Assembly: GCA_021790615.1 (NCBI GenBank)
Contig: JAJYGW010000211.1
Coordinates: 1-9,557 of the forward strand
Source of the DNA: Actinomycetes bacterium
GTDB lineage: Bacteria > Actinomycetota > Acidimicrobiia > Acidimicrobiales > JAKAOS01
Reading direction: 5' to 3'
Length of the DNA stretch: 9,557 bases
Shown here: piece after piece, positions 1-5,864 of the stretch
How the letters are laid out: every line of letters starts with the position of its first letter
How positions within the stretch are numbered: the first letter of the stretch is position 1
The notes under the pieces: model-generated
Told to the model about the DNA's origin: nothing
The model's input: the letters and a program-made list of their open reading frames with translations, nothing else
Database searches by the model: none
Made by a program: the position numbers and the translations under genes

Positions 1-300
1 TCTCCTGCCCGGATGGGTGCCGTCACCGGCTCCGCCGCGCCGTTCGGCTCGGTCGCGGGGAAGACGTCACGGGGCGTGAAGGTGCTCGGGCGAGGGTGGT
101 CCGCGATCGTCGTGACGGCACCGACAGCGATCCGCTCGCCGATGCTCCGAGCACTCCTCCGGTCCTCTCCGAAGCTCGCCGGCGGACGCCTCGTCTCGAC
201 GAGCCTGGTGAACGTGCTCGTCCTGGCGAACGGGCGGATGCTCATCGGCGCCGTGACCCCCGGAGCGCTTGCCGCCGCCGCGTCGCAGCTGGCACCTTGA
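1..300 (+). CDS. LolA/RseB-like lipoprotein-carrier domain protein, C-terminal fragment (5' end outside window)
   Basis: The reading frame is open from the first base and stops with TGA at 298-300, so 99 C-terminal residues are visible; the start lies upstream. The end of the protein has the pattern GRGWSAIVV, then a weakly conserved stretch, then GRLVSTSLVNVLVLANGRML followed by GAVTPGAL. From memory this is the typical C-terminus of actinobacterial proteins annotated as outer-membrane lipoprotein-sorting (LolA/RseB-like) proteins: a GW-V-V strand, a 'G-R-L--T-L' strand and a 'GR-L-GAV-P--L' strand-helix. Such proteins are extracytoplasmic, fold as a half-barrel and bind lipid or lipoprotein. 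The stop codon overlaps the start of an ABC ATPase followed by a permease, an arrangement common for these proteins in actinobacteria, which supports the call. The antisense strand is also partly open here but gives only Arg/Pro-rich shadow translations. The signal peptide cannot be checked because it is outside the window. Confidence 0.68.
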   Translation, partial: SPARMGAVTGSAAPFGSVAGKTSRGVKVLGRGWSAIVVTAPTAIRSPMLRALLRSSPKLAGGRLVSTSLVNVLVLANGRMLIGAVTPGALAAAASQLAP

Positions 301-1307
301 GCGTCCCGACCCGGGAAGCCTCCAAGACCGGATCGCCCGGGCCGACGCCGGACGGCGTGGCGATCGAGACGTCCGGACTGACCAAGCGCTTCGGCTCCCA
401 GACCGTGGTGGATGGGCTCGGTCTCGTCGTCCCCGAGGGGTCGGTGTTCGGGTTCCTCGGACCGAACGGCTCGGGGAAGACCACCACGATCCGCATGCTG
501 CTCGGGTTGGCGTTCCCGACCGCGGGCCAGGTTCGCCTCCTCGGCAGGGAGGTGCCCGCGCTTGCGGGTGAGGCGCTGGCGGAGGTGGGTGCCGTCGTGG
601 AAGGCCCCGCCTTCTACCCCTGGCTCTCCGGGCGGGAGAACTTGATCCGCCTCGACCGTGTCGGGCCGCCTCCCGCAGGCAGCACCCGGAAGGAGGCGGC
701 GGCGACCCGCGAGCAGCGAGTGGAGGCGGCGCTCGGTCGCGTGGGCCTGCTCGCCGCGGGCGAGAAGGCCGTGCGCAAGTACTCCCTCGGGATGCGCCAG
801 CGGCTCGCGATCGCAGCGGCGCTGAGTCGGCCCTGCCGGCTCGTGGTGCTCGACGAGCCGACGAACGGGTTGGACCCACAGGGCATGCGGGAGGTCCGCG
901 GGTTGCTCCGCCGCCTTGCGGACGACGGCACCACCGTGTTCCTCTCGAGCCACCTCCTCGCCGAGGTGGAGCAGGTCTGCACGCATGCCGGCATCATGAG
1001 CCAGGGGCGACTCGTCGCCTCGGGCTCCCTCGACGAGCTCCGGGCCGGCCAGCGCGTGGTTGCCAGGGTGGAGACGCCCGATGTCGACCTCGCGGTGCGG
1101 ACCCTCGACGGCATGGCACGGTTCGGACCGGCTCGGCCCGACGGCCCGGACTCCCTCGTGGTGGAGCTGCTCGCCGGCGCACCCGAGGAGCTGGCGGCCG
1201 CGCTGGTCACCGCGGGCGTTCGCCTCCGTGGTCTCGCGAGCTCCCGCCCGAGCCTCGAGGACGCGTTCGTCGCGCTGACCGGGGAGGGCTTCGATGTTGC
1301 GGGCTGA
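297..1307 (+). CDS. ABC transporter ATP-binding protein (ABC-2/DrrA-type exporter)
   Basis: This is the ATPase subunit of a two-component ABC-2 exporter, energising the permease encoded next. With the TTG start at 297 the protein has 336 residues. Walker A GPNGSGKT is at about residues 55-62, the signature YSLGMRQRL at 162-170, Walker B with D186 and E187 in VVLDEPTNGLDP, and the H-loop histidine of SSH at about 219. The last ~100 residues are the variable C-terminal domain usual in CcmA/DrrA-like ATPases. Start choice: TTG 297-299 overlaps the upstream TGA stop (TTGA), so translation is probably coupled; no clear Shine-Dalgarno is visible. GTG at 357 is an alternative that begins just before the core domain. 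The frame stays open further upstream to 96, but that part reads as an Arg/Asp-rich shadow of the previous gene. The stop lies 14 nt inside the permease gene. The substrate is not predictable; the LolA-like neighbour hints at a lipid or lipoprotein. Confidence 0.93.
   Translation: MSVPTREASKTGSPGPTPDGVAIETSGLTKRFGSQTVVDGLGLVVPEGSVFGFLGPNGSGKTTTIRMLLGLAFPTAGQVRLLGREVPALAGEALAEVGAVVEGPAFYPWLSGRENLIRLDRVGPPPAGSTRKEAAATREQRVEAALGRVGLLAAGEKAVRKYSLGMRQRLAIAAALSRPCRLVVLDEPTNGLDPQGMREVRGLLRRLADDGTTVFLSSHLLAEVEQVCTHAGIMSQGRLVASGSLDELRAGQRVVARVETPDVDLAVRTLDGMARFGPARPDGPDSLVVELLAGAPEELAAALVTAGVRLRGLASSRPSLEDAFVALTGEGFDVAG
1281..1288 (+). promoter_or_regulatory. Ribosome binding site of the ABC-2 permease
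   Basis: GGGGAGGG ends 5 nt before the ATG at 1294. It lies inside the 3' end of the ATPase gene and settles the permease start, giving a 14-nt gene overlap. Confidence 0.75.
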
Positions 1308-2100
1308 ACTCGTCCTGCTCTTTCGCCGGCGCAGGACTCTCGTGTTGCTCGGGGTGCTCGCCCTGCTCCCGATCCTCGCCGGGCTGGCGCTCCGATTCTT
1401 CGGGAGCCCGCACGGCGGGGGCGGGGGCGGGCCGGCCTTCTTCAACCAGGTGACGAACAACGGGGTCTTCCTCTCGCTGGCCGCACTCACCGTCGCGAGC
1501 GGCTTCTTCCTCCCCCTCACGGTCTCGATCGTCGGCGGGGACACCATCGCAGGCGAGGCAGGTCTCGGGACGCTGCGCTACCTCCTCGTCCGCCCCGTGG
1601 GGCGGACTCGGCTGCTCGCGGCCAAGCTCGTGTCGGCCCTGGCTTACTGCCTGGTCGCGGCGATCGACATCGCCGTCGTGGGGCTGATCGCCGGCTCGAT
1701 CCTCTTTCCCGTGGGGTCGCTCACGACGATCTCGGGTTTCCAGATCTCGCTCGTCGACGGGATCGGGCGGGCACTCCTCGCGGCGGTCGTCCTCGGTGTG
1801 TCCATGTTCGGCGTTGCCGCGATCGGGCTGTTCGTCTCGACGCTGACCGAGACGCCCGTCGGCGCGATGGCGGGCACGGCCGGCTTCTTCATCGCGAGCC
1901 TCGTCATCGGGGGGATCTCCCAGCTGAGCTTCCTCCACCCGTACCTGTTCACGGAGCACTGGGACGCCTTCGCGGACCTGTTTCGCGTGCCGATCTCCTG
2001 GGGCGGCATCGTGTCCGACCTCGAGCTCCAGCTCGGTTGGGGACTGGTGGCTGTGCTCGCGGCGTGGGCACGCTTCACGACGTCCGACGTGCTCGCCTGA
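1294..2100 (+). CDS. ABC-2 family transporter permease
   Basis: Membrane subunit of the exporter, 268 residues. It has a short basic cytoplasmic N-terminus (FRRRRT) and about six hydrophobic segments, near residues 17-36, 58-82, 107-133, 157-180, 186-207 and 243-258. Between the second and third lies the cytoplasmic motif IAGEAGLGTLRYLLVRPVGR, characteristic of ABC-2 permeases (E-x-G-T-x-R-x-L-L-x-x-P-x-x-R). A Gly-rich run (about residues 41-48) follows TM1 in the first external loop. The start at ATG 1294 is supported by the Shine-Dalgarno at 1281-1288. The gene overlaps the ATPase gene by 14 nt, so the two subunits are probably made stoichiometrically. It is the last gene of the operon: a hairpin follows directly after the stop and the next gene seems to have its own promoter. 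The transported substrate is unknown. Confidence 0.9.
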   Translation: MLRAELVLLFRRRRTLVLLGVLALLPILAGLALRFFGSPHGGGGGGPAFFNQVTNNGVFLSLAALTVASGFFLPLTVSIVGGDTIAGEAGLGTLRYLLVRPVGRTRLLAAKLVSALAYCLVAAIDIAVVGLIAGSILFPVGSLTTISGFQISLVDGIGRALLAAVVLGVSMFGVAAIGLFVSTLTETPVGAMAGTAGFFIASLVIGGISQLSFLHPYLFTEHWDAFADLFRVPISWGGIVSDLELQLGWGLVAVLAAWARFTTSDVLA

Positions 2101-2129
2101 GCCGGCCCCATCGGGTCCGGGGAACCGGC
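2101..2129 (+). terminator. Hairpin after the ABC operon, possible terminator
   Basis: GCCGG (2101-2105) pairs with CCGGC (2125-2129), and CCCC (2106-2109) with GGGG (2119-2122), leaving an AA bulge and a 9-nt loop. It begins at the first base after the permease stop. There is no T-run, so it is either a U-poor actinobacterial-type terminator or a 3'-end stabilising hairpin. Confidence 0.4.
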
Positions 2130-2223
2130 CAGCGTCCCGTTGAGATGACGCGCTCCGTCGACGAAATCCATGGGATGTGGGCGCGTCCACGCCCTATTCC
2201 GTCAGGCTCCGCCGGGACGGGGG

Positions 2224-2229
2224 TAGGGT
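2224..2229 (+). promoter_or_regulatory. Possible -10 element upstream of the Lrp/AsnC gene
   Basis: TAGGGT fits the TA-NNN-T form seen before several other genes here. A start near 2236 would give a leader of about 125 nt before GTG 2361. The nearest -35-like sequence, TTCCGT at 2197-2202, is 21 nt away, which is too far for a standard promoter. Otherwise 2101-2360 holds only the operon-end hairpin and no convincing ORF. Confidence 0.35.
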
Positions 2230-2350
2230 CAGGAGGGCGCCCGAGACCGGTCGTGCAGGGGCGGGCGATCCCGGATGGGATCGCCACGGCACGGCTCGCC
2301 GAGGCCTGCTACGGGTCATGCTGCGCCGCGAAGCGGGTTGTGGCCGGGAG

Positions 2351-2356
2351 AGGAGG
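2351..2356 (+). promoter_or_regulatory. Shine-Dalgarno for the long form of the Lrp/AsnC protein
   Basis: AGGAGG is followed by a 4-nt spacer and GTG at 2361. It is the best ribosome binding site in the frame of the regulator and the main reason for choosing the long form. The spacer is slightly short. Confidence 0.45.
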
Positions 2357-2360
2357 GGAT

Positions 2361-3131
2361 GTGGACGGCGAGGCCGGACGAGATGGCGTGAGCACCCGGC
2401 GGGGAGGTCGAGCCCGCGGCGCCGCGGTCCCCGGAGCCGGCGCGGATGCGGAGGCCGTCCACGGACAGACGATCCACGGGGAGAGCACCTGCGGGGAGAG
2501 TGCCCACGGAGGAAGGAACGGTGCGGCGCGCTCGGGAGGGGCGGAGGTCGACGAGGGGGAGGAGCCGTGCGCGGAGACGGGCGCCTCCTTCCCGGCGGCA
2601 GCGGGAGCGGCCCCCCCGGGCCACACCGACCGGAGCGCTGGCTCGGGGGACCACGTGCGACGCCGCCGAGGCAACGCCGAACCCGTGGTGCTGGACGACG
2701 TCTCCAAGCGGATCGTCGAGGAGCTCCAGGTCGACGGGCGGCGGAGCTACTCGGCACTGGCGCGCACGATCGGGCTCTCGGAAGCGGCCGTCCGCCAGCG
2801 CGTCCAGCACCTCCTGCGAGCCGGGGTGATGCAGATCGTCGCCGTCACCGATCCCCTCATGCTGGGATTCACTCGCCAGGCGCTGATCGCGGTTCGAGTC
2901 GAAGGTGACGTGCGCGCCGTGGCGGCGGCCCTCGTCGCCGTGCCCGAGATCGACTACGTCGTCATGTGTGCCGGCGCCTACGACGTCCTCGCCGAGGTGG
3001 TCTGCGAGGACGACGACCACCTGCTCGTGATCCTGAACGAGACGATCCGGGCGATCCCGGGGGTCCGCGACACGGAGACCTTCGTCTACCTCCGGCTCGC
3101 CAAGCAGACCTACACGTGGGGCACCCGTTAG
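2361..3131 (+). CDS. Lrp/AsnC family transcriptional regulator with probable N-terminal extension
   Basis: DNA-binding regulator of the feast/famine family, expected to act as dimers or octamers that respond to an amino acid or similar small ligand. The certain part begins near 2685. It has an AsnC helix-turn-helix (LDDVSKRIVEEL through the recognition helix LSEAAVRQRVQHLLRAGV) followed by the RAM/AsnC ligand-binding domain, with the strand pattern FTRQALIAVRVEG, IDYVVMCAGAYDVLAEVVCE and a C-terminal DTETFVYLRLAKQTY. That core alone (about 148 residues) is normal family length. The frame stays open upstream, and GTG 2361 has a good Shine-Dalgarno, giving 256 residues. The extra ~108 residues are Gly/Ala/Glu/Arg-rich and look disordered, contain four tandem pentapeptide repeats, and keep a G-heavy first codon position, which suggests they are translated. 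Alternative starts are GTG 2388, 2655, 2685 or 2688. The regulated genes cannot be named; none of the neighbours is an obvious amino-acid gene. Confidence 0.85.
   Translation: MDGEAGRDGVSTRRGGRARGAAVPGAGADAEAVHGQTIHGESTCGESAHGGRNGAARSGGAEVDEGEEPCAETGASFPAAAGAAPPGHTDRSAGSGDHVRRRRGNAEPVVLDDVSKRIVEELQVDGRRSYSALARTIGLSEAAVRQRVQHLLRAGVMQIVAVTDPLMLGFTRQALIAVRVEGDVRAVAAALVAVPEIDYVVMCAGAYDVLAEVVCEDDDHLLVILNETIRAIPGVRDTETFVYLRLAKQTYTWGTR
2457..2516 (+). repeat. Four tandem imperfect 15-bp repeats
   Basis: Units at 2457-2471, 2472-2486, 2487-2501 and 2502-2516 follow the pattern NNC-CAC-GGG-GAG-AGC. In the regulator's frame they read VHGQT, IHGES, TCGES and AHGGR. The period is a multiple of three, so copies can vary in number without breaking the frame. 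Confidence 0.7.
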
Positions 3132-3159
3132 GCAGCCAGTTCCGCCCCACGGACACGGC

Positions 3160-3165
3160 TAGCGT
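3160..3165 (+). promoter_or_regulatory. -10 element of the flippase-like gene (leaderless)
   Basis: TAGCGT is followed by 7 nt and then ATG 3173, so transcription should begin at or next to the start codon. No Shine-Dalgarno precedes the ATG. The element lies only 28 nt after the regulator's stop, so this gene can be transcribed separately. No good -35 hexamer is visible. Confidence 0.6.
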
Positions 3166-3172
3166 CTCCGGT

Positions 3173-4378
3173 ATGGGGGATGTCGTCGAGTCCGCTCCCA
3201 GCGAGGTCTTCCTCGACGACCGAGTGCCCCTCGACGAACGGGTGCTCCTCGACGACGCGGGGGGCAGCGGGTCGAGCCCGCGCTCGGCCCCGGCTCGCGG
3301 CGATCACGACGACCGAGCCGCCGCCGTCGCGCCGAGCCAGTTCCGGCGGAGGGGGCCGCGCTGGTGGCGCCTCCTGCGCCGCGCGTTCGAGCTGGCGCTG
3401 GTCGGCGGCGGCGCCTACGCCCTCTACTCCGAGCGGCGGGCGGTCGGGGAGGGGGCGGCGTTGCTCGTCCAGCTCCGCTGGGAGTGGGTCGTCGTGGCAA
3501 GCATCGCCGAGGTCGCCTCGATGGTCGTCTTCGCGCGTCTCCAGCGGGCGCTCCTTCGCGCCGGCGGGGTGCGGCTCTCGCTCTGGCCGATGGTGGAGAT
3601 CACCCTCGCTGGCAACGCGCTCGCCGTCTCGCTGCCCGGGGGTGCGGCGTGGTCGGCCGGGTTTGCGTTCGCCCAGCTCCGCCGACGCGGTGCCTCACGG
3701 ATGTTGTCCATCTGGGTACTGCTGGTCGCCGGTGCGCTCTCGAGCTTCGCGCTGTTCGTCCTCCTGGTGCTCGGGGTGGAGCTGGCCGGCCGGCGTGGGC
3801 CCGCGAGCGAGTTTCGCCTCGCAGGGCTCGTGCTGGCGGCGATCCCGGTGGTCGTCGGCGTGCTCGCCGTCGTGATCAGCCGTTCCGGGTGGGCGGCGAC
3901 CACGGCACGCCGCGCGCTCGGGATGCTCGAGCGCGCGGCGTGGGGGGCGTGGGCTCGTCGCTTGGGAGCCGCCGCCTGGGAGCGGGCGACGGCGGTCCGC
4001 TTGCGACCGCGGGAGTGGCTCTCGGCCTTCGGCCTCGGCGGGCTCAACTGGGTCGAGGACGCGGGCTGCCTGGCCGCATCGATCCTGGCAGTGGGTGGCG
4101 GGATCCCCTGGCCCGGCGTGCTCGTCGCCTACGGGGTCGCCCAGATCGGCGCCAGCCTGCCGATCACCCCGGGTGGGCTCGGTGTCGTCGAGGGCAGCCT
4201 CACGTACGCGCTGATCCTCTACGGGATGCCGGTGCGGGACGCCATCGCGGCGGTCCTCCTCTACCGGATCATCAGTTTCTGGGCACTGGTACCGATCGGC
4301 TGGGGCGCGTGGGGGCTGCTGCGCTGGGCGGGCCGGCGGCGCGAGCACGAGCACCCCTGGGCCCTCCCGAGCGCCTGA
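3173..4378 (+). CDS. Lysylphosphatidylglycerol synthase TM-domain (UPF0104) flippase-like membrane protein
   Basis: Integral membrane protein of 401 residues. A hydrophilic acidic N-terminus (1-60) contains a tandem repeat and ends in basic FRRRGPRWWRLLRR. The rest has about 8 hydrophobic segments, roughly 72-84, 104-122, 142-165, 178-202, 216-236, 286-308, 314-330 and 360-386. Family-type motifs are NALAVSLPGGAAWSAGFAFA (about 148-167), ITPGGLGVVEGSLTYALILY (331-350) and LLYRIISFW (362-370). This matches the transmembrane part of MprF and free-standing UPF0104 proteins, which move or are thought to move lipids across the membrane. There is no C-terminal aminoacyltransferase domain, so it is not a full lysyl-PG synthase. 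The start is set by ATG 3173 with a -10 element 7 nt upstream. It seems transcriptionally independent of both neighbours. The actual lipid substrate is unknown. Confidence 0.85.
   Translation: MGDVVESAPSEVFLDDRVPLDERVLLDDAGGSGSSPRSAPARGDHDDRAAAVAPSQFRRRGPRWWRLLRRAFELALVGGGAYALYSERRAVGEGAALLVQLRWEWVVVASIAEVASMVVFARLQRALLRAGGVRLSLWPMVEITLAGNALAVSLPGGAAWSAGFAFAQLRRRGASRMLSIWVLLVAGALSSFALFVLLVLGVELAGRRGPASEFRLAGLVLAAIPVVVGVLAVVISRSGWAATTARRALGMLERAAWGAWARRLGAAAWERATAVRLRPREWLSAFGLGGLNWVEDAGCLAASILAVGGGIPWPGVLVAYGVAQIGASLPITPGGLGVVEGSLTYALILYGMPVRDAIAAVLLYRIISFWALVPIGWGAWGLLRWAGRRREHEHPWALPSA
3209..3262 (+). repeat. Tandem 18-bp repeat in the flippase N-terminus
   Basis: Units begin at 3209, 3227 and 3245; the third diverges in its last two codons. 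They encode FLDDRV, PLDERV and LLDDAG, an acidic stretch before the first membrane segment. Confidence 0.65.
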
Positions 4379-4380
4379 GC

Positions 4381-4398
4381 GCGTTCGCCCGCGGACGC
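4381..4398 (+). terminator. Small hairpin after the flippase gene, possible terminator
   Basis: GCGTTC (4381-4386) pairs with GGACGC (4393-4398), including one T-G wobble, around a 6-nt loop, 3 bases after the stop codon. No T-run follows. Such short hairpins are common by chance at this GC content. Confidence 0.25.
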
Positions 4399-4436
4399 CG
4401 CCGGCCCGTCCAGGAGGAGTGGGGTGGGTCTGCGAC

Positions 4437-4442
4437 TAGCAT
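4437..4442 (+). promoter_or_regulatory. Probable -10 element of the DEAD-box helicase gene
   Basis: TAGCAT has the same TAG-NN-T form as the elements at 3160 and 9524, but no start codon follows at 6-8 nt. Transcription from here would give a 5' leader of about 75-80 nt before ATG 4527. No -35 hexamer is recognisable. Confidence 0.45.
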
Positions 4443-4450
4443 CAGGTCGT

Positions 4451-4467
4451 CGCCGCAGCTCGCGGCG
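4451..4467 (+). other. Hairpin in the helicase mRNA leader
   Basis: CGCCGC (4451-4456) and GCGGCG (4462-4467) form a perfect 6-bp stem with loop AGCTC, close to the expected 5' end of the transcript and followed by a run of C. A structured 5' end could stabilise the mRNA or make its translation depend on temperature or on the helicase itself; that is inference. Confidence 0.4.
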
Positions 4468-4526
4468 CCCCCCCAGAAGTCCGTCACGGCTCGTCGCGTC
4501 GGTCTTCCCGTCCGACTGGAGCAGTG

Positions 4527-5864
4527 ATGACCACCCAGACCTTCCTCGACCTCGGCGTCCCCGCGCGCCTCGTTGCCTCGCTCGCCGAACGCGGGATCAT
4601 CGAGCCGACCCCCATCCAGGCTGCCACCCTCCCCGACGCGCTCGCCGGGCACGACGTCTGTGGTCGGGCCCCGACCGGCTCCGGGAAGACGCTCGCGTTC
4701 GGGCTGGCCCTCGCGCTGCGAGCGGAGCAGGGGGCGTCGCGGCGCCCGAGCGCGATGGTCCTCGTGCCGACCCGCGAGCTCGCGAGCCAGGTCCAGCGGG
4801 AGCTGGCCCTCGTCTGGCAGTCGTCTCCGCGCAGGGTGCTCGCGATCTACGGGGGCGTCGGCTACGGCGGTCAGCAGGCCAGCCTGTCACGGGGTGTCGA
4901 CGTCGTCGTCGCCACGCCCGGTCGGGCACTCGATCTCGTGGAAAGGCGCGCGCTCGATCTCTCGTCGGTCGGGCTGGTGGTGGTCGACGAGGCCGACCGG
5001 ATGGCCGACATGGGCTTCCTGCCTGCCGTGCGGAAGCTCGTCGACGCGACCGCACCGGCCCGCCAGACCCTGCTGTACTCGGCAACCCTCGACGGGGAGG
5101 TCGACGCCCTCGTCCGTCGCTACCAGCGTTCCCCACGCCGCCACGAGGTGGTCGTGCCCGAGGCGGACCAGGGCGAGGTCGCCCACCTGTACTGCGAGGC
5201 GGAGCGGCCGCAGCGGGTTGGCCTGACCGCCGGCCTGATCGCAGCCCACGGACGGACCATCGTCTTCTGCCGGACCCGCCACGGCGTCGATCGGGTGACG
5301 CGCCAGCTCGGCCAGCTGGGCGTCGCCGCGGTCCCGATACACGGGAGCCGCAGCCAGGCGCAGCGCGAGCGGGCGCTCAGCGCCTTCAGCGCGGGTGGCG
5401 CAGACGCCCTCGTCGCGACGGATGTCGCGGCACGAGGCATCCACGTCGACGACGTTGCGTGCGTGGTCCACTTCGACCTGGCCACCGACGCCAAGGACTA
5501 CGTGCACCGGTCCGGCAGGACCGGCCGAGCCGGCGCCGACGGTGTGGTCGTGTCGCTCGTCGCGTCGGCGGAGCGGACAGGGCTTCGCGCCCTCGAGCGC
5601 GGCCTCGGGTTGCGGATCGAGCGGACCGGCGACCCGGCGGGAGGCGCCGCCGGGCAAGTGGCCACGGTTGGTGTGCGACCGGGCGGGGCGCCGACGACCC
5701 CGGCAGGGCGCCCGGTTCGCCCGCAGCCCGTCGGGGGTGAGCCCGCAAGCGGGAATGCCCCCCGGCCGGCCGTGGCGGGGACGCCCTCCCGGCGGCTCAG
5801 CCGGTCGGGCCGACCGGGGGGCTCGGCCGGCGCTGGGCGTCGAGGGCGTTCCGGGCGGCCATGA
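4527..5864 (+). CDS. DEAD-box ATP-dependent RNA helicase
   Basis: Unwinds or remodels RNA using ATP; family roles include ribosome assembly, mRNA decay and cold adaptation. The 445-residue protein has the complete motif set in order: aromatic F6 and Q motif with Q31 (EPTPIQ), motif I APTGSGKT 48-55, Ia PTREL 81-85, Ib TPGR 130-133, II DEAD 154-157, III SAT 185-187, IV VFCRT 246-250, V ATDVAARGI 297-305 and VI HRSGRTGRAG 327-336. The core ends near 365. About 80 residues of Gly/Pro/Arg-rich, disordered and basic tail follow, typical of RhlE-like helicases and probably RNA-binding. The tail lacks the DbpA/CsdA RNA-binding fold. ATG 4527 is preferred over GTG 4524 because GGAG at 4518-4521 lies 5 nt from ATG but only 2 nt from GTG. 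The 3' end overlaps the convergent MFS gene by 68 bp. Confidence 0.95.
   Translation: MTTQTFLDLGVPARLVASLAERGIIEPTPIQAATLPDALAGHDVCGRAPTGSGKTLAFGLALALRAEQGASRRPSAMVLVPTRELASQVQRELALVWQSSPRRVLAIYGGVGYGGQQASLSRGVDVVVATPGRALDLVERRALDLSSVGLVVVDEADRMADMGFLPAVRKLVDATAPARQTLLYSATLDGEVDALVRRYQRSPRRHEVVVPEADQGEVAHLYCEAERPQRVGLTAGLIAAHGRTIVFCRTRHGVDRVTRQLGQLGVAAVPIHGSRSQAQRERALSAFSAGGADALVATDVAARGIHVDDVACVVHFDLATDAKDYVHRSGRTGRAGADGVVVSLVASAERTGLRALERGLGLRIERTGDPAGGAAGQVATVGVRPGGAPTTPAGRPVRPQPVGGEPASGNAPRPAVAGTPSRRLSRSGRPGGSAGAGRRGRSGRP

Noticed and set aside
67..879. A 270-codon minus-strand frame over the LolA-like and ATPase genes
   Set aside because: Arg/Pro/Ser-rich throughout and antisense to the Walker A and signature regions of the ABC ATPase.
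1207..2190. A 327-codon minus-strand frame over the permease gene
   Set aside because: It is rich in Asp/Glu/Arg/His as expected for the antisense of hydrophobic codons; the plus strand is a standard ABC-2 permease with a ribosome binding site.
2194..2757. Minus-strand and alternative plus-strand frames in the 2190-2900 region
   Set aside because: All are Arg/Pro/Gly-rich. Only the regulator's frame shows coding-like first and third codon positions and leads into a real domain.
5736..5762. Hairpin CCCGC-AA-GCGGG with flanking GGGG/CCCC in the helicase tail
   Set aside because: It lies well inside the coding region, has a 2-nt loop and is expected in Gly/Pro/Arg-rich codons.
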